From Nakamurella endophytica (lineage in GTDB: Bacteria; Actinomycetota; Actinomycetes; Mycobacteriales; Nakamurellaceae): a stretch of DNA of 43,069 nt. This document shows, piece after piece, positions 33,103 to 42,159 of the stretch. The stretch covers positions 1 through 43,069 of the forward strand of contig NZ_BMNA01000020.1 of the NCBI RefSeq assembly GCF_014646215.1. The letters are read 5' to 3'. A model generated the notes under the pieces. The model was not told the origin of the DNA. It worked only from the letters and a program-made list of their open reading frames with translations, and did not search any database. A program made the translations under genes and the position numbers. Every line of letters starts with the position of its first letter. Position 1 is the stretch's first letter.

Positions 33103-34464
33103 GTGCGCATGCAATTCGCCTCCGGACCCGATCCGACGGATCTGCTGACGCTGCCCTGGTCGACCCCGCTCGAGGACTGGCCGCGGGAGCGGCTCGTCAG
33201 CCTGCCGCGCGGGATCTCCCGTCACGTGGTGCGTTTCGTGCGCATGGGCGGGGTCGTGTACGCCGTCAAGGAGATCGACGAGGGGCTGGCCCAGCACGAG
33301 TACGAGCTGTTGCGCACCCTGGCCAAGACGGGCGTCCCGGTCGTCCAGGCGGTCGGCGTCGTGGCCAACCGGACGTCACCGGACGGCGAGCCGCTGGACG
33401 CCGCCCTGGTGACCAAGCACCTGCGCTTCTCGCTGCCCTACCGGGCGCTGTTCTCCCGGCGGCTGGACCCCGACCTCGAGCCCAAGCTGCTGGACGCCCT
33501 GGCCGAGCTCCTGGTGCGGCTGCACCTGGCCGGGTTCGTCTGGAAGGACTGCTCGCTGTCGAACACCTTGTTCCGCCGCGACGCCGGTGCCCTCGCCGCC
33601 TACCTGGTGGACGCCGAAACCGGTGAGCTGCGGCCGTCGCTGTCCGACGGGCAGCGCCAGCAGGATCTGGACATCGCCGAGATGAACCTGGCCGGGGAGC
33701 TGCTGGACCTGCAGGAGTCCGGGCTGTTGTCGGACACCGTGGACCCGGTGGACACCGCGGTGTCGGTGCTCGACCGGTACGCCAACCTGTGGCGCGAGCT
33801 GACCGCGCCGCTGCGGATGGGCGAGGACGAGTGGTGGCGGATCGAGCAGCGGATCCGCCGGCTCAACGACCTGGGGTACGACATCGCGCAGATCCAGGTC
33901 AACGAGCAGGAGGGCGAACCGCACGTGCTGGTGCAGACGCAGGTGGTCGAGGCCGGCCACCACCAGCGCCGGCTGTTCGACCTGACCGGCCTGCGGATGC
34001 AGGAGAACCAGGCGCGGCGCGTGCTCAACGACCTCGAGACCTACCGGTCGCAGGCGGTCCTGCCGGAGACCGAGGTGGACGAGGACACCGTGGCGCGCCA
34101 CTACGTCAGCGACGTCTTCGAGCCCGTGCTGGAGGCCGTGCCCGCGCACCTGTCCGAGAAGCTGGAGCCGGCGGAGATCTTCCACGAGGTGCTCGAGCAC
34201 CGCTGGTTCCTGTCCGAGGCCGCCGGTCACGAGGTGCCGATCGAGAAGGCCGTCGACTCCTACGTGGACACCGTGCTGCAGTACCGGCCGGACGAGAAGG
34301 CCCTGTTGGACCCGGATCTCATGGGCAACGGGCTGCTCAGCTCGCTGCAGGCGGAGTCGATGGTGGAGCGGGTGCCGGACGTGCTCGGCTCGGCCGGCGG
34401 CGCGGAGGGCGCCGCCGAGGACGCGCGCTGGGAGGCGGCGGCGCTGCGCTACGGCGACGGCTGA
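33103..34464 (+). CDS. DUF4032 protein with kinase-like N-terminal half
   Basis: 453 aa, cytoplasmic. The N-terminal half resembles a Kdo/WaaP-type or lipopolysaccharide-kinase fold: VVYAVKEI (ATP lysine), EYELLRTLAKTGVPVVQAVG, the catalytic-loop-like LHLAGFVWKDCSLSNTLF with Asp and Asn spaced as in kinases, and LVDAETGEL as the metal Asp. The C-terminal half (about 200-430) is DUF4032: WWRIEQRIRRLNDLGYDIAQIQV and LEPAEIFHEVLEHRWFLSE. The family is actinobacterial and its substrate is not known. The GTG at 33103 is preferred for the -10 box 6 nt upstream; the ATG two codons later is possible. Confidence 0.88.
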   Translation: MRMQFASGPDPTDLLTLPWSTPLEDWPRERLVSLPRGISRHVVRFVRMGGVVYAVKEIDEGLAQHEYELLRTLAKTGVPVVQAVGVVANRTSPDGEPLDAALVTKHLRFSLPYRALFSRRLDPDLEPKLLDALAELLVRLHLAGFVWKDCSLSNTLFRRDAGALAAYLVDAETGELRPSLSDGQRQQDLDIAEMNLAGELLDLQESGLLSDTVDPVDTAVSVLDRYANLWRELTAPLRMGEDEWWRIEQRIRRLNDLGYDIAQIQVNEQEGEPHVLVQTQVVEAGHHQRRLFDLTGLRMQENQARRVLNDLETYRSQAVLPETEVDEDTVARHYVSDVFEPVLEAVPAHLSEKLEPAEIFHEVLEHRWFLSEAAGHEVPIEKAVDSYVDTVLQYRPDEKALLDPDLMGNGLLSSLQAESMVERVPDVLGSAGGAEGAAEDARWEAAALRYGDG

Positions 34465-34689
34465 CCGGCCCGCCACCCGGGCCCGGAGGTGGCGATGTCG
34501 GCCGGAGCGGCCCGGCGGGCGGCATGCCCGCCGCTGTGGTCACCGGCGTGGTGACACCCGTCCGGAGACCCGCCCCGTGCCGCCTGATACGTCACGGCCG
34601 ATCGCTGCGCTACGGTCGGCGCGATCCGCCGCGGTGCCGGCCGACGCGACCGGGGACCGGGCACCCGCACCGCCCTGACGGAGGACGTC

Positions 34690-35247
34690 GTGACGACACC
34701 CCTGCTGCAGCTCGCCGGCCGCTACTGGTGGGTGCTCGCCGTCCGCGGCGTCATCGCCGTCGTCCTGGGCGTCATCGTGCTGGTCGCTCCGGGCGCCGGG
34801 CTGGCGTTCGTGCTGGCCCTGGTGGCCGCCTACCTCGTCGTCGACGGGATCACCGCACTCGCCCACGCCGCGGCCGAGCGGCGCGCCGGCCGGCCGTGGG
34901 GCGGGTGGGCGTTCCAGGGCGTGGTCGCGGTGGTGGCCGGCATCCTGACCCTGGTCTGGCCGGGCGCGACCGCGCTGGTGCTGCTCTACATCGTCGGCAT
35001 CTGGGCCGTGGTCGGCGGTCTCGCCGCGGTGCTGTCGGCGCTGGCCCTGCGACGCCACGGCGCCCGGTCCGGCTGGGTGTGGGTGCTGGTCTTCGGCATC
35101 GCGGCCGTCGTCTTCGGCGTCAGCCTGCTGGTCGCGCCGGTGGCCGGGATCCTGACCCTGCTCTGGCTGGTGGGCGTCTGGGCGCTGATCGCCGGCGTGC
35201 TGCTGCTGACCGCCGCGTTCGCGGTGCGCCGGGCCGCCCGCAGCTAG
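34690..35247 (+). CDS. HdeD family membrane protein (DUF308)
   Basis: 185 aa with six hydrophobic segments arranged as paired DUF308 repeats: WWVLAVRGVIAVVLGVIVLVAPG, WAFQGVVAVVAGILTLVWPGA and WVWVLVFGIAAVVFGVSLLVAP each carry the RGI/QGV...W/APG pattern. HdeD is an acid-stress membrane protein in enterobacteria; the actinobacterial homologues have no assigned role. The GTG follows a GGAGGAC Shine-Dalgarno. The 225 bp before it show no gene. Confidence 0.88.
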   Translation: MTTPLLQLAGRYWWVLAVRGVIAVVLGVIVLVAPGAGLAFVLALVAAYLVVDGITALAHAAAERRAGRPWGGWAFQGVVAVVAGILTLVWPGATALVLLYIVGIWAVVGGLAAVLSALALRRHGARSGWVWVLVFGIAAVVFGVSLLVAPVAGILTLLWLVGVWALIAGVLLLTAAFAVRRAARS

Positions 35248-35289
35248 GCGCCGGTCGCCGCGCGGCCCCGACCTGACCGGCCCGGCGCC
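35247..35289. terminator. Hairpin between convergent HdeD and gabD genes
   Basis: GGCGCCGGTC pairs with GACCGG and CGGCGCC (two bulged bases) around an 18-nt loop. It starts at the HdeD stop and precedes the gabD stop at 35360, so it may serve both directions. Confidence 0.45.
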
Positions 35290-35359
35290 ACAGCGGCAAT
35301 CGCGGCGGCCAGGACGGCCGGACGGCTGTTCGGACGCGGCCGGGAGCCCGGCCGGCGAC

Positions 35360-36823
35360 TCAGAGCGAGATGCCGACGTACTTGGTCTCCAGGTACTCGT
35401 CGATGCCCTCGGCGCCGCCCTCGCGGCCGAGCCCGGACGCCTTGACGCCGCCGAACGGCGCCGCCGGGTTGGACACGATGCCCTGGTTGACCCCCACCAT
35501 GCCGGTCTGCAGGGCCTCGGACACGGTCAGCGCCCGGGACAGGTCCCTGGTGAACAGGTAGGAGACCAGCCCGTACTCGGTGTCGTTGGCCAGCAGGACG
35601 GCCTCGTCGTCGGAGGCGAAGGTGGTGATCGGCGCGACCGGGCCGAAGATCTCCTCGCCGAACATGTCCGCGGTAGGCGGGACGTCGGTCAGCACCGTCG
35701 GTGCGTAGAAGTGGCCGGACCCGTCGACCGGCGTGCCACCGGTCACCACCCGCGCACCGGACTGCACCGCGTCGTCCACCAGCTCCGACACCTTGCGCAC
35801 CGCACCGGCGTCGACGAGCGGGCCCACCTGCACGCCCTCCTCGATGCCGGGGCCGACGTGCAGCGCCTGCATGCGCTCGGCCAACCGCCGGGAGAACTCC
35901 GGGGCCAGCGACTCGTGCACCAGGAAGCGGTTGGCGGCGGTGCACGCCTCGCCGATGTTGCGCATCTTGGCCAGCATCGCGCCGTCGACCGCGCGGTCCA
36001 GGTCGGCGTCGGCGAAGACCAGGAACGGGGCGTTGCCGCCGAGTTCCATGCTGGTCCGCAGCACCTGCTGGGCGGACTGGCCGATCAACGTCCGGCCGAC
36101 GGCGGTGGACCCGGTGAAGGTCAGCTTGCGCAGCCGCGGGTCCGCGATGATCGGCGCGGACACCTCTCCCGACCGGGTGGTGGTGACGACGTTGATCACC
36201 CCGTCCGGCACGCCCGCCTCGGCCAGCACCTGCGCGAGAGCCAGCATGGTCAGCGGCGTCTGGGCCGCCGGCTTCATCACCACGGTGCAGCCGGCCGCCA
36301 GCGCGGGACCGATCTTCCTGGTGCCCATGGCCAGCGGGAAGTTCCACGGGGTGATGGCGTAGACCGGGCCGACCGGCTGCTTCATGGTCAGCAGCCGGGT
36401 GCCGCCGGACGGGGCGACCGACCAGCTGCCGCGGACCCGGACGGCCTCCTCGGAGAACCACCGGAAGAACTCGGCACCGTAGGCCACCTCGCCCCGGGCC
36501 TCGGCCAGCGGCTTGCCCATCTCCAGGGTCATCAGCAACGCGAACTCCTCGGTCCGCGCGACGAGCAGCTCGAAGGCGCGGCGCAGCATCTCGGCCCGCG
36601 CGCGGGGCTCGGTGGCCGCCCAGGCCGGCTGCGCCGCGACCGCGGCGTCCAGCGCCCGGAGCCCGTCCTCGGGCCCGGCGTCGGTGACGGAGGTCAGCAC
36701 CGAGCCGGTCGCAGGGTCCTCGACCGGGAGGTCGCCGCGGCCGGCCGACCACCGGCCACCGATGAACAGTCCCGACGGCACCGACGCGAGCACCTCGTCG
36801 ATGCGGGCTGCGGTCACAGGCAT
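35360..36823 (-). CDS. gabD: Succinate-semialdehyde dehydrogenase (NAD(P)+)
   Basis: 487-aa ALDH of the GabD type that oxidises succinate semialdehyde to succinate at the end of GABA/putrescine catabolism. Seen: ITPWNFPLAMGTRKIGPALAAG, TFTGSTAVGRTL, SMELGGNAPFLVFADADLD with the base Glu, nucleophile C294 in IGEACTAANRF, and EEIFGPVAPI; C-terminal PFGGVKASGLGREGG and EYLETKYVGI are the GabD signature. The ATG at 36823 has GGAGGACGC upstream. It stands alone, 3.3 kb from the PuuD-type hydrolase, and no GABA aminotransferase is seen in the window, so a link to the amine operon is only suggestive. Confidence 0.9.
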   Translation of the reverse strand: MPVTAARIDEVLASVPSGLFIGGRWSAGRGDLPVEDPATGSVLTSVTDAGPEDGLRALDAAVAAQPAWAATEPRARAEMLRRAFELLVARTEEFALLMTLEMGKPLAEARGEVAYGAEFFRWFSEEAVRVRGSWSVAPSGGTRLLTMKQPVGPVYAITPWNFPLAMGTRKIGPALAAGCTVVMKPAAQTPLTMLALAQVLAEAGVPDGVINVVTTTRSGEVSAPIIADPRLRKLTFTGSTAVGRTLIGQSAQQVLRTSMELGGNAPFLVFADADLDRAVDGAMLAKMRNIGEACTAANRFLVHESLAPEFSRRLAERMQALHVGPGIEEGVQVGPLVDAGAVRKVSELVDDAVQSGARVVTGGTPVDGSGHFYAPTVLTDVPPTADMFGEEIFGPVAPITTFASDDEAVLLANDTEYGLVSYLFTRDLSRALTVSEALQTGMVGVNQGIVSNPAAPFGGVKASGLGREGGAEGIDEYLETKYVGISL

Positions 36824-37373
36824 GCGTCCTCCGTTCGTCCAGACACCGGTCCGGCGCGACCGGGCCCGGCGGCCCGGCGCGACGGCGGCCCCATCGATCC
36901 TGCCACCGCCACCGGGCGGTCACCGCGGCGGACAGCGGTCGCCCGGACCGGCCGGACACCCGATCCGCGGGCCGTCGCGACCGCCGTGGATCAAGATCCC
37001 CCGAACACGCCGCGGAACCAGCCCTCCGCGCAGCCACAGTGAGCACATCCGTCACGGACAGCGACGAAAGTCTCGGCTATCGGTCACGGACCGCCAGCCG
37101 GTCCCGTCGCCGACGCGACTGCGACCCGGGCGATGCATCACGCACCGTCACGATCAATCACGGAGCAACCGGTAGGAACCGGACGAACGACCAGCGGCGC
37201 ATCCGGGTCGGCACTACCCTCTGCAGTGGCGGTGGGCTCGTCGTGAAAGTCCTTGGAAAAAGTTGTGCTCGAGGCGGATCACGGCAGGCATTGCCTGCGT
37301 CCTAGCACTGCTCCACCCCGGACGGGCCTCCCGATCGGGTCCACCACCCACACGCCAGTGCCCAGGAGTACCG
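36824..37373. other. Divergent regulatory gap with palindromes
   Basis: 550 bp between divergent genes. It holds TCCGTCACGGA (37048-37058) and CGGTCACGGACCG (37081-37093), two palindromes sharing GTCACGGA, further CGTCACG words near 37147, and a separate 15-bp palindrome GCAGGCA-T-TGCCTGC at 37284-37298 about 75 nt before the next gene. TACCCT at 37215-37220 is a possible plus-strand -10 box. No gene is evident. Confidence 0.45.
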
Positions 37374-39863
37374 ATGTCCGCACCGTCCCTCCCGGCCGCC
37401 GCCCACCGGGGCCGCGCTGTCGCAGGGTTCCTGCTCCGCCAGGCCGGCTCCGCCGGACGGTCCGTCCTCCGCACCCCCGTCACGCTCACCACCGTCGGGC
37501 TGCTGCTCGGCGCGGGCGTCGCCACCGGCACGCTGTGGCGGGCGGCCGATCCCGGGACCGGCGTGCTGCGGTCCCTGGCCTACGGGGTGCCGAGCATCCA
37601 GGACGGCTCGTGGTGGACGTTCGGCACCGGCGCGTTCGTGCTCTCCCGGCCGGTCTTCTATCCGCTGGTCGCCCTGCTGCTGCTGGTGGGGCTGGGCCGC
37701 TTCGAGCGTCGCCTCGGCGGCGTCCGGGCGGCCGTCGCGCTGCTGGGGACCCAGCTGGTCGGCACGGTCGGCGCCGCGCTGATCCTCTGGCCGTGGGACA
37801 ACCGCAGCTGGCCGTGGGCGGCGGCGCTGGCCGACCGGGTCGACGTCGGGATGTCCGCCGGCCTGCTCGGACTGGCCGGTGCCGGGACGGCGCTGCTGAG
37901 CCCCGTCTGGAGCGCCCGCATCCGCGCCGCCGGCATGTTCTACCTGTCGATCCTGGTGCTCCGCTCCGGCCTGCTGTGGGACGTCGAGCACCTGCTGTCC
38001 TTCTCCGCCGGCATCCTCGTCGGCCCGCGTCTCGCCGGCCGCCCGCACGTCCGGCCGCACCTCCGGCGGCTGACCGGCCTCCGTGCGCGGCAGGGTGTCT
38101 CGCTGTTCCTGATGGCCGCGGCCGTGGCGAACCTGGTCGAGGCCGTCTATCCCGGTCCGGGCGGCGTGCTGGGTGACGGCGTCCCGACGCACGCCCCGAT
38201 GCACGCGCTGCCGCTGCTGCTCGGCGAGCTGGTCGTGCTGTTCCTGGTGGCCGACTCGCTGCGCCGCGGCCGGGCCGCGGCGTGGTGGCTGGCCACCGTC
38301 GGGGCCTCCGCCACCCTGGTCAACTCCGTCGTGAACACCCGGCACGGCATCGTCCACCTGGGCGACGCGCTGTGCGCCGCGGTGGTGCTCGCCCTGCTGC
38401 TCGGCTACCGCAACGCCTGGAGCTGGCGCACGCCGGACGGTTTCGCCGTCCGCTCGCTGCGCCGCGTCGCCCTGGCGGTGCTGGCCGGCGCCGTGGTGTG
38501 GGTGGCCCTGCTCTGGTCGGTCCGCTCCCACCTGGATCCGCACGCCGGTCTGGTCGACCTGGCCCGCGAGGCCATGGCGCGGATGACGTTCAACGCCGGC
38601 CCGCTGCAGGCGACCGACGGGGTGGCCCGCACCTCGATGCGGATCGCCACCGTGCTCTGGTCGCTGACCCTGATCGGGCTGCTGGTGCCGTGGCTGTACG
38701 CGGACCGCGGTCCGGAGCGGGCGCCGCGGGAGACCGTCGGCACGCTGCTCCGCCGGTACGGCGGCGGTTCGCTCGGCTGGATGCGCACCTGGCCGGCCTT
38801 CACCACCTGGACCACCCGCGACGGGCAGGTCGCCATCAGCTACTGCGTGGTGGGCACCGTCGCCATCGCCATCGGCGACCCGGTCGGCCCGGAGTCGGAG
38901 TTCCCGACCGCCGTGCGGCAGTTCCGGCAGTTCTGCGCCTGGGCCGGCTGGGCCCCGACGTGGTTCGCGGCCACCCCGGCGCTGGTCGCCGCGGCCGAGG
39001 GCTGGAAGTCCACGCAGATCGGCGAGGACACCGTCATGGACCTGTCGTCGCTGGAGTTCGTCGGCAAGACCTGGCAGGACGTGCGGACCGCCCGCAACCG
39101 GGCGACCCGCGAGGGCATCACCATGCAGATGGGCCGGCTCGCCGACTTCGACGCCGAGCTGCGCGCCCGGATCGAGGCCATCTCGACCGAGTGGGTGTCG
39201 CAGAAGGCGCTGCCGGAGATGGGCTTCACGCTCGGCACCGTCGGCCACGCCCTCGACCCGGAGATGCGCACTCACCTCGCGGTCGACCGGGACGGCACGG
39301 TGCAGGGCGTCACCACCTGGCTGCCCGTGCACCAGGACGGCGAGGTCGTCGGCTGGACGCTGGACCTGATGCGCCGGCGCCCGGACGGCTTCCGCCCGGT
39401 GATGGAGTACTTGATCGCCGAGAGCGCCCTGGCGTTCAAGGCGGAGGGGTACCGGACGGTCAGCCTGTCCGTCGCGCCGCTGGCCCGCCGGACCCAGACC
39501 ACGGGCCGCCGGACGGTGCTGGACCGCAGCCTCGACCTGCTGTCCGGCCTGCTCGAGCCGACGTACGGGTTCCGCTCGCTGCTGGCCTTCAAGGCCAAGT
39601 TCCACCCGGAGTTCCGGCCGGTCTACCTGGTCTACACGGGCACGGTGGACCTGGCGGCCATCTCGCTGGCCATCGGCCGGGCGTACCTGCCGAACCTGGA
39701 CACCCGGCAGGCCGCGATGCTGCTGCGCGGGCTGCGCCGCAGCCACGCCCCGGGGGCGGCTGCCGGTTCCACCGCTCCGGCGGCCCCGGCCGCACCGGCG
39801 ACCCCGGCCGCACCGGCGACCCCGGGCGCGCCGCAGGGCGCCAAGGAACTGGCCGCCGTCTGA
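37374..39863 (+). CDS. Rhomboid-like membrane domain fused to lysyl-phosphatidylglycerol synthase-type domain
   Basis: 829 aa. The N-terminal about 230 residues form a rhomboid-like multi-pass domain: WWTFGTGAFVLSRPVFYPL, RFERRLGGVRAAVALLGTQ, then VGMSAGLLGLAG with S161 and VEHLLSFSAGILVG with H206, at the places of the rhomboid Ser/His dyad. A second membrane block runs to about 450. The C-terminal half (about 460-800) is the DUF2156/MprF catalytic domain: GQVAISYCVVGTVAIAIGDPVGP, KTWQDVRTARNRATREG, FRSLLAFKAKFHPEFRPVYLVY. This transfers an amino acid from tRNA to phosphatidylglycerol, changing envelope charge. The ATG at 37374 has AGGAG upstream. The tail is an Ala/Pro/Thr repeat. Confidence 0.88.
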   Translation: MSAPSLPAAAHRGRAVAGFLLRQAGSAGRSVLRTPVTLTTVGLLLGAGVATGTLWRAADPGTGVLRSLAYGVPSIQDGSWWTFGTGAFVLSRPVFYPLVALLLLVGLGRFERRLGGVRAAVALLGTQLVGTVGAALILWPWDNRSWPWAAALADRVDVGMSAGLLGLAGAGTALLSPVWSARIRAAGMFYLSILVLRSGLLWDVEHLLSFSAGILVGPRLAGRPHVRPHLRRLTGLRARQGVSLFLMAAAVANLVEAVYPGPGGVLGDGVPTHAPMHALPLLLGELVVLFLVADSLRRGRAAAWWLATVGASATLVNSVVNTRHGIVHLGDALCAAVVLALLLGYRNAWSWRTPDGFAVRSLRRVALAVLAGAVVWVALLWSVRSHLDPHAGLVDLAREAMARMTFNAGPLQATDGVARTSMRIATVLWSLTLIGLLVPWLYADRGPERAPRETVGTLLRRYGGGSLGWMRTWPAFTTWTTRDGQVAISYCVVGTVAIAIGDPVGPESEFPTAVRQFRQFCAWAGWAPTWFAATPALVAAAEGWKSTQIGEDTVMDLSSLEFVGKTWQDVRTARNRATREGITMQMGRLADFDAELRARIEAISTEWVSQKALPEMGFTLGTVGHALDPEMRTHLAVDRDGTVQGVTTWLPVHQDGEVVGWTLDLMRRRPDGFRPVMEYLIAESALAFKAEGYRTVSLSVAPLARRTQTTGRRTVLDRSLDLLSGLLEPTYGFRSLLAFKAKFHPEFRPVYLVYTGTVDLAAISLAIGRAYLPNLDTRQAAMLLRGLRRSHAPGAAAGSTAPAAPAAPATPAAPATPGAPQGAKELAAV
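39784..39819 (+). repeat. 18-bp tandem repeat encoding Ala/Pro tail
   Basis: CCCCGGCCGCACCGGCGA is present twice head to tail, with a partial third copy. It encodes an Ala-Pro-Thr-rich disordered tail of the rhomboid/LPG-synthase fusion. The copy number may vary between strains. Confidence 0.85.
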
Positions 39864-39912
39864 TCGGCTGGCCGGCCGCCGGACCGCCCGGCGGGATCCA
39901 GGACGACGACGA

Positions 39913-39939
39913 GCACGACCCGCACGACCCGCACGACCC
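39913..39939 (+). repeat. 9-bp tandem repeat (GCACGACCC)
   Basis: Three exact copies, followed by a degenerate one, directly before the terminator hairpin. Non-coding. Confidence 0.8.
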
Positions 39940-39947
39940 GCACCGAC

Positions 39948-39977
39948 CCGCCCCGGTCCCCGCAGGGACCGGGGCGG
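39948..39977. terminator. Strong bidirectional terminator hairpin
   Basis: A perfect 13-bp stem (CCGCCCCGGTCCC / GGGACCGGGGCGG) around the loop CGCA, in the gap between the convergent fusion gene and aldo/keto reductase. The rest of this 400-bp gap (to 40262) is simple GC repeats such as CGTCCC and CCCAGCGGC, with no gene. Confidence 0.75.
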
Positions 39978-40262
39978 CGGCGTCCCCGTCCCCGTCCCGG
40001 TCTCCCTCTTCCGGGGCGCTGCCGGTCGGCACGGAGTCCGGTGGGCGGGGACGCCGATCGGCACCACCCCACCCGTGCCGACCGGCGTCGGTGCGGGGAC
40101 GGGAGCACCCGGTGGACCGGTTGCACCCGGCGGCACCGGCCACGGCGTCGGGACCCGCGGCGCGCAGCGCTGGCGTCCCACCGGCGGGGGCCGTCCGGCC
40201 GGCGGTGCTGCCTACCGTCGGGCCGTCCCAGCGGCTGTGCCCGTCCCAGCGGCGGTGGCCGC

Positions 40263-41249
40263 CTACCGGAATCCGACGATGGGGCGCGGCCGGTAGAACC
40301 GCTCCAGGGTGGCCACCTGGTCCGGCGAGAGCGTCACGGACAGCGCCGCCACGGCGTCGTCCAGATGGCCGACCTTGGTGGCGCCGACGATCGGCGCGTC
40401 GACCACCGGCTTGGTGAGCATCCAGGCCAGTGCCACCTGCGCCCGCGGGACCTCGAGCTGCTCGGCCAGCTCCCGCACCGCCTCGACGGTCTGCCGGTCG
40501 TCCTCGTCGTACAGCGTCGAACCGAACCGGTCCGTCTCGCTGCGCGCCGTGGTGGCCTTCCAGTCCCGGGTCAGCCGCCCGCGGGCCAGCGGGCTCCACG
40601 GGATGACGCCCACCCCGAGGTCCTCGCACAGCGGGTGCATCTCCCGCTCCTCCTCGCGGTAGAGCAGGTTGTAGTGGTCCTGCATGGACACGAACGGCGT
40701 CCAGCCGTGGGCCTGCGCGACGTACTGCGCCTTCGCGAACTGCCAGGCGTACATCGACGAGGCGCCCAGGTACCGGACCTTGCCGGCGCGGACGACGTCG
40801 TCCAGCGCCTGCATCGTCTCCTCGATCGGCGTGCCGTGGTCCCAGCGGTGGATCTGGTAGAGGTCGACATAGTCGGTCCCGAGCCGCCGCAGGCTGCCGT
40901 CGATCTCGGACAGGATCGCCTTGCGGGACAGCCCGTCGGCGGTGCCGGCGTCCGGCCCGCTCCGCCGGTTGTTGAAGACCTTGGTGGCGATGACCACGTC
41001 CTCGCGGCGGGTGAAATCGCGCAGCGCCCGCCCGGTGATCTCCTCGCTGCTGCCGTCCGAGTAGGTGTTGGCGGTGTCGAAGAAGGTGATCCCGGCGTCC
41101 ACCGCCTGCCGGATGATCGCCCTGGACTCCTCCTCCGGCAGCGTCCACGGGTGGTTGCCGCGGTCCGGCTCGCCGAAGCTCATGCAGCCCAGGCAGATCC
41201 GCGACACCTCCAGTCCGGTGCTGCCCACCTTGGTGTACTCCACGGCCAC
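40263..41249 (-). CDS. Aldo/keto reductase
   Basis: 328-aa NADPH-dependent TIM-barrel reductase of the YghZ/YajO-like group. Catalytic tetrad: Asp and Tyr in FFDTANTYSDG, Lys in VIATKV, His in LYQIHRWD. Also seen are SRICLGCMSFGEP near the N-terminus, SMQDHYNLLYREEEREM, and APIVGATKVGHLDDAV with the NADPH-binding end. Carbonyl substrate unknown. The GTG at 41249 has GGAGG about 5 nt upstream; the GTG at 41243 would match the usual family start (VEYTKVGSTGLEVSRI) but is further from the Shine-Dalgarno. Confidence 0.93.
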   Translation of the reverse strand: MAVEYTKVGSTGLEVSRICLGCMSFGEPDRGNHPWTLPEEESRAIIRQAVDAGITFFDTANTYSDGSSEEITGRALRDFTRREDVVIATKVFNNRRSGPDAGTADGLSRKAILSEIDGSLRRLGTDYVDLYQIHRWDHGTPIEETMQALDDVVRAGKVRYLGASSMYAWQFAKAQYVAQAHGWTPFVSMQDHYNLLYREEEREMHPLCEDLGVGVIPWSPLARGRLTRDWKATTARSETDRFGSTLYDEDDRQTVEAVRELAEQLEVPRAQVALAWMLTKPVVDAPIVGATKVGHLDDAVAALSVTLSPDQVATLERFYRPRPIVGFR

Positions 41250-41385
41250 CGCCCCCTCCGCTCGCGCAGCCCGCGCGCCGTGCCGGCCGGCGCCGGACGT
41301 GCGGCCACGATAGCCACGGCGCCGCACCACGGGTCCGGCGGTCCCGCAGCGCCGGCGGCCGCGCGCACCGGTCCGCCGGCCCCGG

Positions 41386-42159
41386 TCAGCCGGCGGGCCC
41401 GGCGACGTCGACCACCAGCGCACGGTGGTCCGACAGCGCCAGGGCCGGGGCCCGGACGCCGGTGACCGCGCCGAGGCTGCCGCGCAGCAGGATGTGGTCG
41501 AGCTGGCGGTCGGGCGACTCGACCGGGAAGGTCGGCGCCGCCCCCAGCGAGGTCCACCCGGTGATCGCCGCGGGCCTGGGCGCCGGCATGTTCAGGTCCC
41601 CCATCAGGACCACCGGCTCGGTGAACGCCGCCAGGTCGCGGCGCAGCCTGGACAGCTGGAGCCGACCCCAGCCCGGCACGAAGGACAGGTGCGTGTTCGC
41701 GACCACGACCGGGCCGAACGGGGTCCGCAGCCGCCCGACGACGACGGACCGCGGCTCCTCCTTGACCAGGATGACCTTGCGCGGGGTGCGCAGGTAGACC
41801 GGGACGGTCACCGGGATCCGCGGCAGCCGCACCACCTGCCAGGAATCGGCGGGGTACCGGGACAGCAGCGCGATCCCGTAGGCGGCGGTGCCCGGTTGCT
41901 CGCGGCCGGTGGCGGCCATCCAGGTCGCGCCCGGCGTGCCGGAGATCGCGGCGACGAAGCGGTGCGCCACCGCGCCCATCGCCTCGGCGGCCACGGCGGT
42001 GAGGTCGGCCAGGTGCGACCGCGGCTGGTCCCGGTCGACCTCCTGCAACGCCAGGACGTCGGCGTCCAGCTCGCGGACCGCTTCGGCCAGCCGGTGCAGG
42101 TCGACCCGGTCGTCGGCGGGTGACCGGCCGTGCAGGATATTGAAGGTCGCCAGCCGCAT
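41386..42159 (-). CDS. Endonuclease/exonuclease/phosphatase family protein
   Basis: 257-aa EEP-fold metal-dependent phosphodiesterase. Seen: MRLATFNILHGRS, VLALQEVD with the metal Glu, VVVANTHLSF, LMGDLNMP, and a C-terminal DHILLRG with SDHRALVVDV (catalytic Asp-His). The substrate may be a nucleic acid, a phosphoinositide-like molecule or sphingomyelin-like lipid. No signal peptide is evident. The ATG at 42159 was chosen because the fold begins there and a TACCTT -10 box lies 7 nt upstream. Its start codon overlaps, on the other strand, the start of the nucleotidyltransferase gene. Confidence 0.9.
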   Translation of the reverse strand: MRLATFNILHGRSPADDRVDLHRLAEAVRELDADVLALQEVDRDQPRSHLADLTAVAAEAMGAVAHRFVAAISGTPGATWMAATGREQPGTAAYGIALLSRYPADSWQVVRLPRIPVTVPVYLRTPRKVILVKEEPRSVVVGRLRTPFGPVVVANTHLSFVPGWGRLQLSRLRRDLAAFTEPVVLMGDLNMPAPRPAAITGWTSLGAAPTFPVESPDRQLDHILLRGSLGAVTGVRAPALALSDHRALVVDVAGPAG

